DNA of 64,000 nucleotides. Source: Kordia sp965224175. Its GTDB lineage: Bacteria; Bacteroidota; Bacteroidia; Flavobacteriales; Flavobacteriaceae. The notes under the pieces are model-generated. The model was not told where the DNA came from, did no database searches, and saw only the letters and a program-made list of their open reading frames with translations. The stretch covers positions 4,216,001 through 4,280,000 of the forward strand of contig NZ_OZ245041.1 of assembly GCF_965224175.1 (NCBI RefSeq), written 5' to 3'. Every line of letters starts with the position of its first letter. Within the stretch, counting starts at the first letter, position 1. The position numbers and the translations under genes were made by a program. Below, in pieces: positions 1 through 8,296 of this stretch.

Positions 1-170
1 GGATTGTCAAAAACAGTATATAATGCGTAACCGCTTGCAATAAAAGCCATTAAAGCTGTGAAAAAAACGGTAGCACCGATACCAGCATATTTTGTTTGTT
101 CGCCATCGCTGCAGTCGCGTATAAGATTGAGGTCTACGCCCGAGCAGACGAGAAAGAATCGTTTTAACAT
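1..170 (-). CDS. DUF4407-type membrane protein, N-terminal fragment
   Basis: The gene runs off the left edge of the window; only the first 56 codons are present. It starts at the ATG complementary to 168-170. The segment KYAGIGATVFFTALMAF followed by SGYALYTVF is the hallmark start of the DUF4407 family, where it forms the first membrane helix after a short cytoplasmic Cys/Asp-containing stretch (CSGVDLNLIRDC). The family is predicted to be integral membrane with long coiled coils; its role is not known. The identification rests on this N-terminal pattern alone. Confidence 0.7.
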   Translation of the reverse strand, partial: MLKRFFLVCSGVDLNLIRDCSDGEQTKYAGIGATVFFTALMAFIASGYALYTVFDN

Positions 171-229
171 AAGATGATTTTTTGAATGATGATACTATAA
201 GAACGCAAAATTTGCGAAAATGTTACAAA

Positions 230-264
230 AAAAGCGGCTTATTTTATGTTTATAAGCCGCTTTT
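230..264 (-). terminator. Rho-independent terminator after the BlaR1-like gene
   Basis: A 13-bp stem (230-242 pairing with 252-264) carries GCGGCTT/AAGCCGC flanked by A and T runs. It lies directly downstream of the leftward BlaR1-like gene and gives a T-tail on the minus strand. Confidence 0.8.
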
Positions 265-283
265 ACGATATTGTAAGAATTAA

Positions 284-2860
284 TTATTTTTTCACTTTAG
301 AAAGTGCTGATTGAAACTTTTTATCGGTTTCGTCCATTTTCTCTCCAAATCGATTGTAGACAGTAGTTTTTTTCTCTTCAATGATATAATAATATTTTTC
401 TCCTTGTGTTGTAATCGTACCTATATTTTTTTCTTTATCTAAAAAGTACTTAACATCTTTCCATTCAGATGATTTCTCAGTAGCTCCTAGCTTTTTCTTA
501 GTAGGTTTTGGTGGTGGCGGAATGAGTTTTCCTTTTTCATCAACCAATTGATGTTTATTATTATAAATAAACTTCTGACCGTTTTTTATATAATAATAAT
601 GTTTTTTTCCATTAATCATCATCGTTTCTGCTTTGCGACCTACAATGGCTTTTCGCTTTGATTTTGTTGGTGTCTCCGCTACTTCGATTAATATTGGAGT
701 TTTATCTTTTTTTGATGTTTCTCGTACCTTAGGCATATACTTTTTAGCAACTTTTTCTCCTTTCTTTGTTGTTTTTACCTTCTTTGGTGCTGGAACTTTT
801 GTTTCCTTAACTTTAATCTTCTTTGGAGCTGGTGGCGGTGGTGGAGGCGGAGGAAGTGGTTTCCCTTTTTTGTCTACCATCTGACTCTTTTCATTGAAAA
901 TGAATTTTCTGCCATTTTTCACAACATAATAATACTTCTTACCATCAATCATCATCGTTTCCAACTTTTGGTCTCTTACGATTCTGTGCATAATATCTAC
1001 AGCATTATCCCCTTTTTTAATGACTCCAGGAATATACTTTCCCTCAACTACCTTTTTTTTCTTAGCAGCTGGTGGCGGAGGTGGTAATCGTATTTCTTCT
1101 TTAGAATTGGAAACACGTGTAGTAATATCATAAATCTTATTGTTTTTTAAGATAGCGATGGTTTTTGAAACAAATTCCTTTGAAACAGCAGCATCATAAA
1201 CTATGGAAGCTGTTTTTGATCTTTTATGTGAAATTTTACTAAGTTCAGATTTAACAGACTTATCTAAGTTATTCATTTTAAAAACATAATCGCCATTTAA
1301 TAAAAATTGTTTGTTTTTATTGATGAACAATTCGATATCTTTTGGCCTTTTCTGTATTACCTTGTCAGATGGCAATTCCATTTCGTTAGGACCATTTTTC
1401 TCATTCACATAATGAACAGGCAATTGGTTCGCTTTTGCAAGTTCATGACGAACATTTTTTGCAGTTTCTTCTTTAGATACAGTACCTACTTTTTTCTTTC
1501 CTAAGTGCTTTGCGTTTTTATGACCTTTAAAATGTAAAACAGCATTTTTGCTCAACGGACTGGCTAAATCAGTTTTCAAACTTTTAAAACCAGCTTCAGT
1601 ATACAAATGCATTTGATATGGCTGTGGAAAACGTTTACTTCTAGCATTTTTATATACAAAGCTTCCGTTATAATGTATGATGCTGTAGTTAGAGATTTCA
1701 TCATTATTAACTACTTTGTCATCTATCCAAATAGCAAATTGTTTTTTATTTTTCCAATCATTTAAAAGTGTAGATGTTGGGCGTTTTGCAATTGGCTTTT
1801 TTGGAGGTGGTATTAACAGTGCTTTTTCCTCTTTAGTGAGTTGTGCATATGTTTTCTTTACCTTATTTCCTTGTTCGTCTTCAAAGATGAATGTTGCATT
1901 CTTGTAATATGTTTCTTTAGGATCTTGTGTTTTTTCAGAGACCTTTTCGGTTGCTGGAATATCTATAATTTCAGCAGTCATTTCTTGGGCAATTACTTTT
2001 GTGCTAAACAAAAATAATGCGCCTATAAAAATTGGAATCGTGAGTGTGGCAACTAGCCAAGTACGTGCACGAGATGTATGTTTTGTCATCATTTGTAATC
2101 TTTTTTTAGTTACAGAAAAATTCAAATTACTGGCCAAATGTAAATTATGATTCCAGTGTGCATTTTCAAGTAATAAATGTTGGTATGCTGGAATTTGAAT
2201 ATTTGATTTTAATACAGCATCATCTGCTAAAAATTCATGATTGAGCTGTATGGCCTTTTTGTAATAAATAAGTATTGGATTGAACCAGAATAGAATCTGA
2301 ATCAATTCAATTAAAATAATATCTAGCGTATGTTTTTGCGTTACATGCGCGAGTTCATGCGTGTATAATTCTTCCGCTATGTTTTGAGTATCATACGATT
2401 CTTTTTCAAGAAAAACATAATGTAAAAACGTATGCGGTAATACATTTTCTTTCAATAAAACTAACGATGCTTTTTTATAGAATACTTTTACATTTTTTGT
2501 GATTTTATAAAAAATGTGATAAATATTCTTCATAAAACGAAGACTGAATACAAATAATCCTAAACTGTAAAAAACTGCCAAAGCATAAAACCACATTGGA
2601 ACTGTATTTTCTATAGTTGTTTCTGATTGCATTGCCTCAGAAGCATTCATGTTTTCAAAATTCAATAAGTCTGGATTTTGAGTAACAGGAACTTCTACAA
2701 TGGTTTCAAATGTGATAAAAGGTACAAGCAATGAAAAACACAATCCAAAGAGTAAATAATATCTATTGAATATGTACATGCGTTCACGCTCCAATAATAC
2801 TTTATATACTAAAAGTACTAGCGCTAAGCATAATCCTGATTTTAGAAGATAAAGTATCAT
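284..2860 (-). CDS. BlaR1/MecR1-type M56 membrane metallopeptidase with repeated C-terminal domain
   Basis: This 858-aa protein is a probable sensor-transducer that cleaves its partner repressor. The N-terminus has membrane helices at about 1-20, 35-55 and 90-110. The zinc protease motif HELAH is at 168-172 with NHEFLADD at about 207-214, and a fourth helix lies at about 268-292, all typical of peptidase M56. The remaining 560 residues are extracytoplasmic. They contain three copies of a Tyr/Lys-rich repeat (about 633-672, 744-783 and 816-845; core GKKYYYVVKNGRKFIFN) separated by proline runs and Lys-rich linkers. There is no penicillin-binding sensor domain, so beta-lactam sensing is not implied. 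The start overlaps the stop of the upstream repressor by 4 bp, which suggests translational coupling. Confidence 0.9.
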   Translation of the reverse strand: MILYLLKSGLCLALVLLVYKVLLERERMYIFNRYYLLFGLCFSLLVPFITFETIVEVPVTQNPDLLNFENMNASEAMQSETTIENTVPMWFYALAVFYSLGLFVFSLRFMKNIYHIFYKITKNVKVFYKKASLVLLKENVLPHTFLHYVFLEKESYDTQNIAEELYTHELAHVTQKHTLDIILIELIQILFWFNPILIYYKKAIQLNHEFLADDAVLKSNIQIPAYQHLLLENAHWNHNLHLASNLNFSVTKKRLQMMTKHTSRARTWLVATLTIPIFIGALFLFSTKVIAQEMTAEIIDIPATEKVSEKTQDPKETYYKNATFIFEDEQGNKVKKTYAQLTKEEKALLIPPPKKPIAKRPTSTLLNDWKNKKQFAIWIDDKVVNNDEISNYSIIHYNGSFVYKNARSKRFPQPYQMHLYTEAGFKSLKTDLASPLSKNAVLHFKGHKNAKHLGKKKVGTVSKEETAKNVRHELAKANQLPVHYVNEKNGPNEMELPSDKVIQKRPKDIELFINKNKQFLLNGDYVFKMNNLDKSVKSELSKISHKRSKTASIVYDAAVSKEFVSKTIAILKNNKIYDITTRVSNSKEEIRLPPPPPAAKKKKVVEGKYIPGVIKKGDNAVDIMHRIVRDQKLETMMIDGKKYYYVVKNGRKFIFNEKSQMVDKKGKPLPPPPPPPPAPKKIKVKETKVPAPKKVKTTKKGEKVAKKYMPKVRETSKKDKTPILIEVAETPTKSKRKAIVGRKAETMMINGKKHYYYIKNGQKFIYNNKHQLVDEKGKLIPPPPKPTKKKLGATEKSSEWKDVKYFLDKEKNIGTITTQGEKYYYIIEEKKTTVYNRFGEKMDETDKKFQSALSKVKK

Positions 2861-3228
2861 TTGTTGTTGTCTTTTATTTGTTGATCGATGATTTTACGCA
2901 ATTCCTTTAATTCGTCATCTGATAAATTGGTCTCTTTTGTAAAGAAAGATGCAAATTGAGATGCTGAATCGTTGAAAAAGTTCTTAATCAATCCGTTTAA
3001 ATGATTCGAAAAATAATCTGCTTTTTGAATCAACGGAAAGTATTCTCTCGATTTCCCAAAGGTTTTATAAGCAACATAGCCTTTATCGGTCATGCGCTTT
3101 AATAAAGTAGCAATAGTCGTTGTTGCAGGTTTTGGATCATTGTACTGTTCCAAAATATCTTTCATAAATGCTTTTTCAAGCTTCCATAAATGCTGCATCA
3201 ATTGTTCTTCAGTTTTCGATAGTTTCAT
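2857..3228 (-). CDS. BlaI/MecI/CopY-family transcriptional repressor
   Basis: This 123-aa winged-helix protein matches the penicillinase-repressor family. The N-terminal reading LSKTEEQLMQHLWKLEKAF is followed by PKPATTTIATLLKRMTDKGY (recognition helix) and YFPLIQKADYFS (wing and start of the dimerisation helices). Family members bind TACA-N-TGTA dyads and are cleaved by the M56 partner. Two such dyads sit upstream at 3376-3417, so autoregulation of the repressor/protease pair is likely. The length is normal for the family. Confidence 0.92.
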   Translation of the reverse strand: MKLSKTEEQLMQHLWKLEKAFMKDILEQYNDPKPATTTIATLLKRMTDKGYVAYKTFGKSREYFPLIQKADYFSNHLNGLIKNFFNDSASQFASFFTKETNLSDDELKELRKIIDQQIKDNNK

Positions 3229-3375
3229 TCTTTTCGTATTTAATAATTTATGAATACGTATTGCATTCGTGAATTATTAGTTGTGCGGATTGTAAAGTGA
3301 AATTTGCAACAGCTCGTTTCGGTCGACATCAAAACGATTTGTATACATATTACACATCAATCCATGTAATATTAC

Positions 3376-3417
3376 TCTACAAATGTAGAATTAAAATTTA
3401 TATTCTACAAGTGTAGA
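3376..3417 (-). promoter_or_regulatory. Double BlaI-type operator overlapping the repressor promoter
   Basis: Two dyads, TCTACA-AA-TGTAGA (3376-3389) and TCTACA-AG-TGTAGA (3404-3417), are spaced 28 bp centre to centre. On the minus strand the first contains TACATTTG, which fits the Bacteroidetes -7 box TAnnTTTG. The second contains CTTG about 20 bp upstream of that box, a -33-like element. Both core promoter elements would therefore be covered by repressor. The rest of the 3229-3595 gap shows no gene. Confidence 0.8.
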
Positions 3418-3628
3418 GGTTAAATATTTTATTTGTTTTTACAGAATATGCTCGTATAATTTTCGCTTTCGTGGGAAGTATCGCGTTAAGGATTGAGGTA
3501 TTGTTGAAGCTCCTTATAGAGAGCGACTACTGAAAGCTTTACCTCTCACTTCTTTAAAACAAATATATGAAAATGGCTGTAATATCAATATTCGTGTGTG
3601 TTTTCCTTATTTTGAAAACACAAATTTT

Positions 3629-3904
3629 ATGTATAATTTTAATGACATTTTACAAAACGAATACGTTATCGAATACAGTTTGAAAGGAAAGAAAGATTAT
3701 TCAGAGCCGAAAATTTATGATGCAGCAGGAGATTTAAACAAACGTTGGTACGTTTATTATTCCTATCGTGATCCCAAAACTAACAAGTTAAAAAGGCAGC
3801 CACCAATCTACAAAGGTGCAAATCGATTTAAAACTAAAGCAGAACGTTATGAGATACTCATGGCGTATAAACAAGCCTTGAAGAAATTACTTTCTAAAGG
3901 GTAG
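3629..3904 (+). pseudogene. N-terminal half of tyrosine recombinase, ended by in-frame TAG
   Basis: About 91 residues (longer if the GTG at 3596 is used) read like the arm-type N-terminus of flavobacterial site-specific integrases: RWYVYYSYRDPKTNKLKRQP, then KGANRFKTKAERYEILMAYK and ALKKLLSKG. The amber codon at 3902-3904 is followed in the same frame by SPYENFKV and then by the catalytic half at 3926. Family members usually continue with a G-(aromatic or other)-N/S-PYE segment here. The simplest reading is a sense codon changed to TAG, splitting one integrase gene. Suppression or readthrough cannot be excluded. Confidence 0.75.
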
Positions 3905-3925
3905 AGTCCTTATGAAAACTTTAAA

Positions 3926-4942
3926 GTGACTGATGCCAAAATAGAAAAAGAGCAGAAAGGACTTAGTAAAGAAAACAATCTAGCTTTCAAAGCGACTGAT
4001 TATACGACTATTGAAGCATTGGAATTTGCTGTTGAGCAAAAAGAGGCCTATTGGTCTGCTCGCGCTAAAATCACGATTAATGGACATTACAAGAGATTTG
4101 TAAAATGGTTAAAGGAAAATGATCTAGATAAGATTGACATTAAAGCCTTGAAACGTCGCGAAATTGCTGTTTTTCTTAATTCATTAAAAAAATATAATAA
4201 GCAACGAGAATTAACGGATGAACCTGTAGGTGCTAAAACAAGGAATAGCTATCGAACTTCTCTATCGCTTTTGTTCAATCAACTTGTTAGTGATGATATC
4301 TTAGAATATAATCCTGTAAAAGCTATCAATAAGCTAAAAGAAAGACCAAAAACACACAAAGCATATACAGACCAGCAAGTTACACAGATGCGAGAATACA
4401 TGGATAAAAATGATCCGTATCTTAGAAAGTTTACACAATTCATAGCCTATGCTTTTTTAAGAAATGTCGAAGTATGCCGACTTAGGGTTAAAGATATTGA
4501 TCTTGAAAATAGAAGGATTTATGTGCAAACGAAAACTGAAGCACAGGAAGTAGTTCCCATTATTGAAAACTTAGCAAAAGTTATTAAGCAGATGGAACTT
4601 CATAAATACAAACCAACAGACTTCGTCTTTACAAATACAGAAGAATGTGGAGTATGGAATACAACTGAAAAAGCAAAAACATATTATTTTTATCGTAGAT
4701 ATGCTGATATGAAAGAAGCTTTGAAACTCGATGAAGATCAAACCTTATATTCTTTTAAACATACCGCAGCGTCGAATCTTTATAAATCTTTAGCTTCTGA
4801 AGGGAAAGCTGATGAACAAGTGCTGACAGAGCTAATGAGTTTTACAAGACATAAAACTAAATCACAGCTTCGTAAATATTTAAGAGGTATTGGAGCATCT
4901 CTAGCAAAAGATTATTTAAATAAATACACAATCGATTTTTAG
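3926..4942 (+). CDS. Tyrosine recombinase/integrase, catalytic part
   Basis: This 338-aa region holds the SAM-like core-binding domain (about 30-125) and the phage-integrase catalytic domain (about 140-330). Catalytic-type signatures are LRNVEVCRLRVKDID (first Arg), YSFKHTAASNLY (the usual HxxR box in its Bacteroidetes KHT form), RHKTKSQLRKYL (His and probable nucleophile Tyr). It is in the same frame as the upstream N-terminal half, separated by one TAG and 21 bp. If translated alone from GTG/ATG-like codons it would lack the arm domain, so activity is doubtful. It is the likely former driver of the surrounding mobile island. Confidence 0.85.
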   Translation: MTDAKIEKEQKGLSKENNLAFKATDYTTIEALEFAVEQKEAYWSARAKITINGHYKRFVKWLKENDLDKIDIKALKRREIAVFLNSLKKYNKQRELTDEPVGAKTRNSYRTSLSLLFNQLVSDDILEYNPVKAINKLKERPKTHKAYTDQQVTQMREYMDKNDPYLRKFTQFIAYAFLRNVEVCRLRVKDIDLENRRIYVQTKTEAQEVVPIIENLAKVIKQMELHKYKPTDFVFTNTEECGVWNTTEKAKTYYFYRRYADMKEALKLDEDQTLYSFKHTAASNLYKSLASEGKADEQVLTELMSFTRHKTKSQLRKYLRGIGASLAKDYLNKYTIDF

Positions 4943-4952
4943 ACATCAAAAT

Positions 4953-5018
4953 AAAAGAGCGCGTATACAAATCATATATAAATGGTTATCATTAATTTTT
5001 AAAGCTTCGCGCTCTTTT
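4953..5018 (+). terminator. Long-loop inverted repeat after the integrase
   Basis: An 11-bp perfect inverted repeat, AAAAGAGCGCG (4953-4963) and CGCGCTCTTTT (5008-5018), has a 44-bp AT-rich loop and a T-tail. It lies just after the integrase stop and could terminate transcription from either side. Confidence 0.6.
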
Positions 5019-6200
5019 TAATAATCTTCAATTCATCATACTCCATAAATAGGTTAGTAAAATTTCATTGGTTTTTGAACTTATTGTATTCTATGATAAA
5101 ATCTAATAAAATCTATATTTTTTCTAGCTGATCGCTTAGTGATTAGTAAATTTTTTAGCTATCTGTTAAGCAATTAGCTATGCGAGGAAAAAATTATTCT
5201 AAACGAATCACTTAATGATGAGTTGTTTTTATTTGTATTAAAATAAATGAAAAACGCTTTTCATTTTAGCCTTATTGTTTTACAAATACTTAAAAAAATG
5301 ATTCACTTTTTCCATTCAGTTTCCCAATACTCGCGTTTTGCTCTTTTACCTTGTATTACTTTATGCTTTAAAGCGTAAGTAAAAGATTATTTTTTATTGG
5401 TTTTTGGATCGCTTTTAAAACTTTTTTTCAAAAAAAATTATTGCTTGACTAATTTTTTTGCACTCCTAAATCATTATGAAAATATGAGCATATTCTTTTT
5501 TTTGTGCTGTTTCATCGCTTTATATTTTCTTAATAGGTTAATATTTAAATAGTTAGTTTTTTCTTGCCAGTATTTTTCAGTTACTTTTTTGTCACTTTTC
5601 AGTAAAATATGAGTAAAAAAGCAGTAAATAATCAGGAAACATTTTGTCACTTATTGATCACTTTTAAGTAAACAATTAGGAAAGTTTAGGGAAACTTTTA
5701 GTCATTTTTCAGGTAACTTTCTATAAACAAGTGAGTTATATTTTATAAAATTTAATCCTTTTCGATTTTGTCTATAGTTTTTCAGTGAAAAATTAGTTAG
5801 ATTTACTACAAGTCAAATGAAAAGAATTAGTAATCCCGTAAGTAGTTAAAAATCCAAAAGAATCTACTTACTCATCAGAAAATATTTTATAAACCCCTTA
5901 AAATAATTATTAGTTAAAAAAACAAAATTGCATCATCCATACAATCTATATGATTGTAAAAAACATTAAAATTTTCAGATATTAAAAGAAGTTACCAACT
6001 CTTATAGATACTATATCATACTTCTCTACACATGATGTAGTTAATTCTAACTTTTGTCACAATTACAAAGTTGCTTTATTGAGCGACCAAGGCTTCTTTT
6101 GCCCAATTTTAATGAATCAAAATTGGTTACATACGTCTTAAAAATCATTGTTTTTTATATCGTATTGATGGATTAACTAAAAAGTAAAACAATAGCATAA
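5019..6200. other. 1.2-kb AT-rich gene-free stretch with iteron-like repeats
   Basis: I see no convincing ORF here. Between about 5570 and 5725 there are recurring short words in one orientation: TTTTTCAGTTACTTTTTTGT, GTCACTTTTCAGTAA, GTCACTTATTGATCACTTTT and TTTTTCAGGTAACTTT. They resemble degenerate iterons. Related words in inverted orientation (AAAAAGTAACTCTGAA) recur at 9484-9593. The stretch sits between an integrase and a replication/HTH-like gene, so a relic origin or transposition region is plausible but unproven. Confidence 0.45.
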
Positions 6201-6380
6201 TTGAAAGCAGAAACTGTATATAACGTAATTCAAGCATTAAGCGCAGACGAGAAGTTGCGTCTTTATGGTATGCTTGATTTACAAAAAGTGACTGCTCTCA
6301 AACCAAAGAGAAGAAAGAAAAAGTTAATCTCCGTGGCTTCGGCTATGGATGATTTGTTAGTAAATACTTTTAATAAATAA
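6201..6380 (+). CDS. Small basic protein of the mobile island (59 aa, TTG start)
   Basis: The frame opens directly after a TAA at 6198-6200, so the start must be the TTG at 6201 or a codon further inside. The product begins MKAETVYNVIQALSADEKLR, then has a Lys/Arg cluster (KPKRRKKKL) and ends in DDLLVNTFNK. Small proteins of this look occur ahead of the HTH gene in flavobacterial conjugative or plasmid-derived elements, but I cannot name a function. It ends 2 bp before the next gene, so the two were probably co-transcribed. Confidence 0.6.
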   Translation: MKAETVYNVIQALSADEKLRLYGMLDLQKVTALKPKRRKKKLISVASAMDDLLVNTFNK

Positions 6381-6382
6381 TA

Positions 6383-6652
6383 ATGAGCATTATTCATTTT
6401 TCAAGAGCTTTTAAAGCGCTTGATCATTTTGTGGAACAACATAATACGACTGCTGATAGTCTTTCAGATCGGTTGCGTCAATCTGTGATTGCAACAGCTA
6501 GAGAGATTATTCGTATTTATGGTGCTTCATTATTAAAAGAGAGTAAGAAAGCATCTTTTGATGCAGCTAATATCCCATCTTTAAAGACCAACAACGTTCA
6601 ATTAGCCAAAATTGCACGTGTCAGTACCAGAACTAAAAAGACATCTTATTAG
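6383..6652 (+). pseudogene. HTH/replication-type protein, 5' part, frameshifted
   Basis: The 89-aa frame reads as the first part of a DNA-binding protein. An alpha-helical segment (FSRAFKALDHFVEQHN and RLRQSVIATAREIIRIYGA) leads into NNVQLAKIARVSTRT, the start of a helix-turn-helix. After that the frame gives KKTSY and stops. The expected recognition helix (KRHLIRLKKANIITQK) is found in the frame of the next entry, so a deletion of one or gain of two bases near 6636-6640 has broken the gene. Confidence 0.7.
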
Positions 6653-7667
6653 GCTTAAAAAAGCAAATATCATTACTCAAAAAATATGGCACGGCTCAAA
6701 TGCAAGTTATGAACTGTTTTTGAATCCTAATGTATTGTTGATAAACTGTCCAAAACCACTGAATAACTCTAAAAACTTAAAAAAAGAGGAGAAAACAAAA
6801 AACACTGATAATCAGTTTTTTAAAAAAGAGTATTCGACAAGTTGTCCCCATACAGACTCTGGTAACAATAGCTACATAAATAATATAGTAATAGCAGTTG
6901 ATAAGAAATTGAACATTGACAGAAAGTTAAGTCCGAGTACTTCCAAAATTGAATGTTTTACTGGCAACGAATTGTCAAGATACATAGAGAAGGAAGGTGG
7001 CAAAAAAATGAATGAGCAACATTCGCAAGGCACACCAGGCGCGCGAAATTTTAATAGTACTAATGATGTAGAGAAGGAAGGTGAATTCTCTGAAGTTAAA
7101 ACACAGGCAAAAGACATAGATTCAAGGCTTGAAGCTTCAGGTGTTCCCTTTCTTAATTCGTATGTAGATGCTTTATGGGAATTGGCTAAGAAGAAATTAT
7201 ATAAAGAAGTTGGCTTGACTGAAAATGTAGAGAAAAAGACCAAAGAACTATTGTATTTGTGGTATCAACCCGTAAAAGCAGAATATTTAGAAAAAGTTCA
7301 TGATGTGTATGTTAAGCGTATTTATTTAGTTCAAAAGTATTTAGCAAAAGATTCCAAGAATAGATTTGTTCAATTGCCGCATCTATATTTTGATCCAGAA
7401 AATAAGTATGGTTTTACAGGAACTAAAGTTTGGTATGAGAATCATATGCGTAGCAAACAGAGAACACGATTAAAATTAATCACTCAAGCACAGATTCGTC
7501 GTTTTTTACAGAATGAGCAAAAAGAAACTACAAATCAAAAGCCACGTTTACCATTATTTAAAGAGTGTGAAACAAGATTACAACAACTAGGAAACCCTGT
7601 TTTATTAGAGCAATTTTATAAAGCAGTTCTAACGCAAGAAAATAAAACTATTTTCATATTTAATTAA
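6612..7667 (+). pseudogene. HTH/replication-type protein, 3' part
   Basis: The 351-codon frame overlaps the previous one and continues its helix-turn-helix (LKRHLIRLKKANIITQK) and winged portion (WHGSNASYELFLNPNVL). A charged low-complexity linker covers about residues 45-185. A conserved-looking C-terminal domain follows at about 190-345, with ELLYLWYQPVKAEYLEKVH, LPHLYFDPENKYGFTGTKVW and QAQIRRFLQNEQK. Proteins of this architecture accompany flavobacterial mobile elements; a replication or transfer role is inferred only. The true N-terminus lies in the preceding frame. The IS3 element begins 69 bp downstream. Confidence 0.65.
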
Positions 7668-7736
7668 TTTTTAGACAAAAAAATCCTTGAGAGTTTTAAG
7701 GGTGAAGAATGTCTTAAAAGTTACTGATCAATGATC

Positions 7737-7761
7737 TGTCTTGTACGGAAATAGCTTTACA
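7737..7761 (+). repeat. Left terminal inverted repeat of the IS3 element
   Basis: This 25-bp sequence is the inverse of 9442-9466 with six mismatches. Its inner part, read on the minus strand, is TGTAAAGCTATTT, the same word that recurs in the right-end array. It lies 16 bp before the orfA start. Confidence 0.75.
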
Positions 7762-7777
7762 CAATTTTAAGTAAAGC

Positions 7778-8296
7778 ATGATAAAAAGAGACAAGTATTC
7801 AGTCGTTACTAAAACGGGAACTCGTTACGTAATTCAACCAGAACATATCAAACGACAAGCTGTAAAGGAGTTAGAAAGTGGAGCGTTAACCATAAATGAA
7901 GCAATGGAAAAGTATAAGCTTAGAAATAAATACACACTCACTTATTGGCTACAAAATTACTCTTCTACTCCAGAGAAATATAAAGCCAAACCTAGATTAT
8001 CTCTCGCAAAAAAGAAACAAATAGTTAGAGATATTGAAATGGAAATTTTAACTATTAAGGAAGCTTCTCAAAAACATAATGTTGTTAAAGCTTCTATACG
8101 TAGTTGGCTCAAAAAATATTCTTTTGATATTGCATTGGAATCAAATCCAAAGCAAATGCCAGAACAGCAAGATAAAAATCTACTTAAAGAATTAGCGCTC
8201 GCAAAGACTAAAATAACTGCCTTAGAAACAATGATAGACCTAGCTGAAGAAATTTTTAATATTCCTGTAAGAAAAAAGTGTGGTACCAAACAATAG
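7778..8296 (+). CDS. IS3-family transposase OrfA (HTH)
   Basis: This 172-aa protein carries two consecutive helix-turn-helix units: residues about 25-60 (IKRQAVKELESGALTINEAM, then KYKLRNKYTLTYWLQNY) and about 70-115 (KKKQIVRDIEMEILTIKEAS, then VKASIRSWLKKY). A leucine-zipper-like helix follows at about 130-160 (LLKELALAKTKITALETMI), as expected for the DNA-binding half of IS3 transposases. It overlaps orfB by 19 bp, and a slippery heptamer sits in the overlap, so most active transposase should be made as an OrfAB fusion. Confidence 0.92.
   Translation: MIKRDKYSVVTKTGTRYVIQPEHIKRQAVKELESGALTINEAMEKYKLRNKYTLTYWLQNYSSTPEKYKAKPRLSLAKKKQIVRDIEMEILTIKEASQKHNVVKASIRSWLKKYSFDIALESNPKQMPEQQDKNLLKELALAKTKITALETMIDLAEEIFNIPVRKKCGTKQ
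8272..8278 (+). other. Programmed -1 frameshift site A_AAA_AAG
   Basis: In the orfA frame the codons read AGA AAA AAG TGT, giving the heptamer A_AAA_AAG. A one-base backward slip makes the next codon GTG at 8278, which is exactly the first codon of the orfB frame. The predicted junction of the fusion is VRKK-VWYQTIV. This is a known efficient slip motif in IS3 elements; efficiency in this host is not known. Confidence 0.85.

Noticed and set aside
633..884. Plus-strand ORF of 83 codons
   Set aside because: It is the antisense of the Pro-rich part of the BlaR1-like gene; its Gly run is the complement of proline codons.
3421..6200. att sites of the mobile island
   Set aside because: I searched by eye for direct repeats at both presumed ends and found none long enough; no tRNA gene is at either side.
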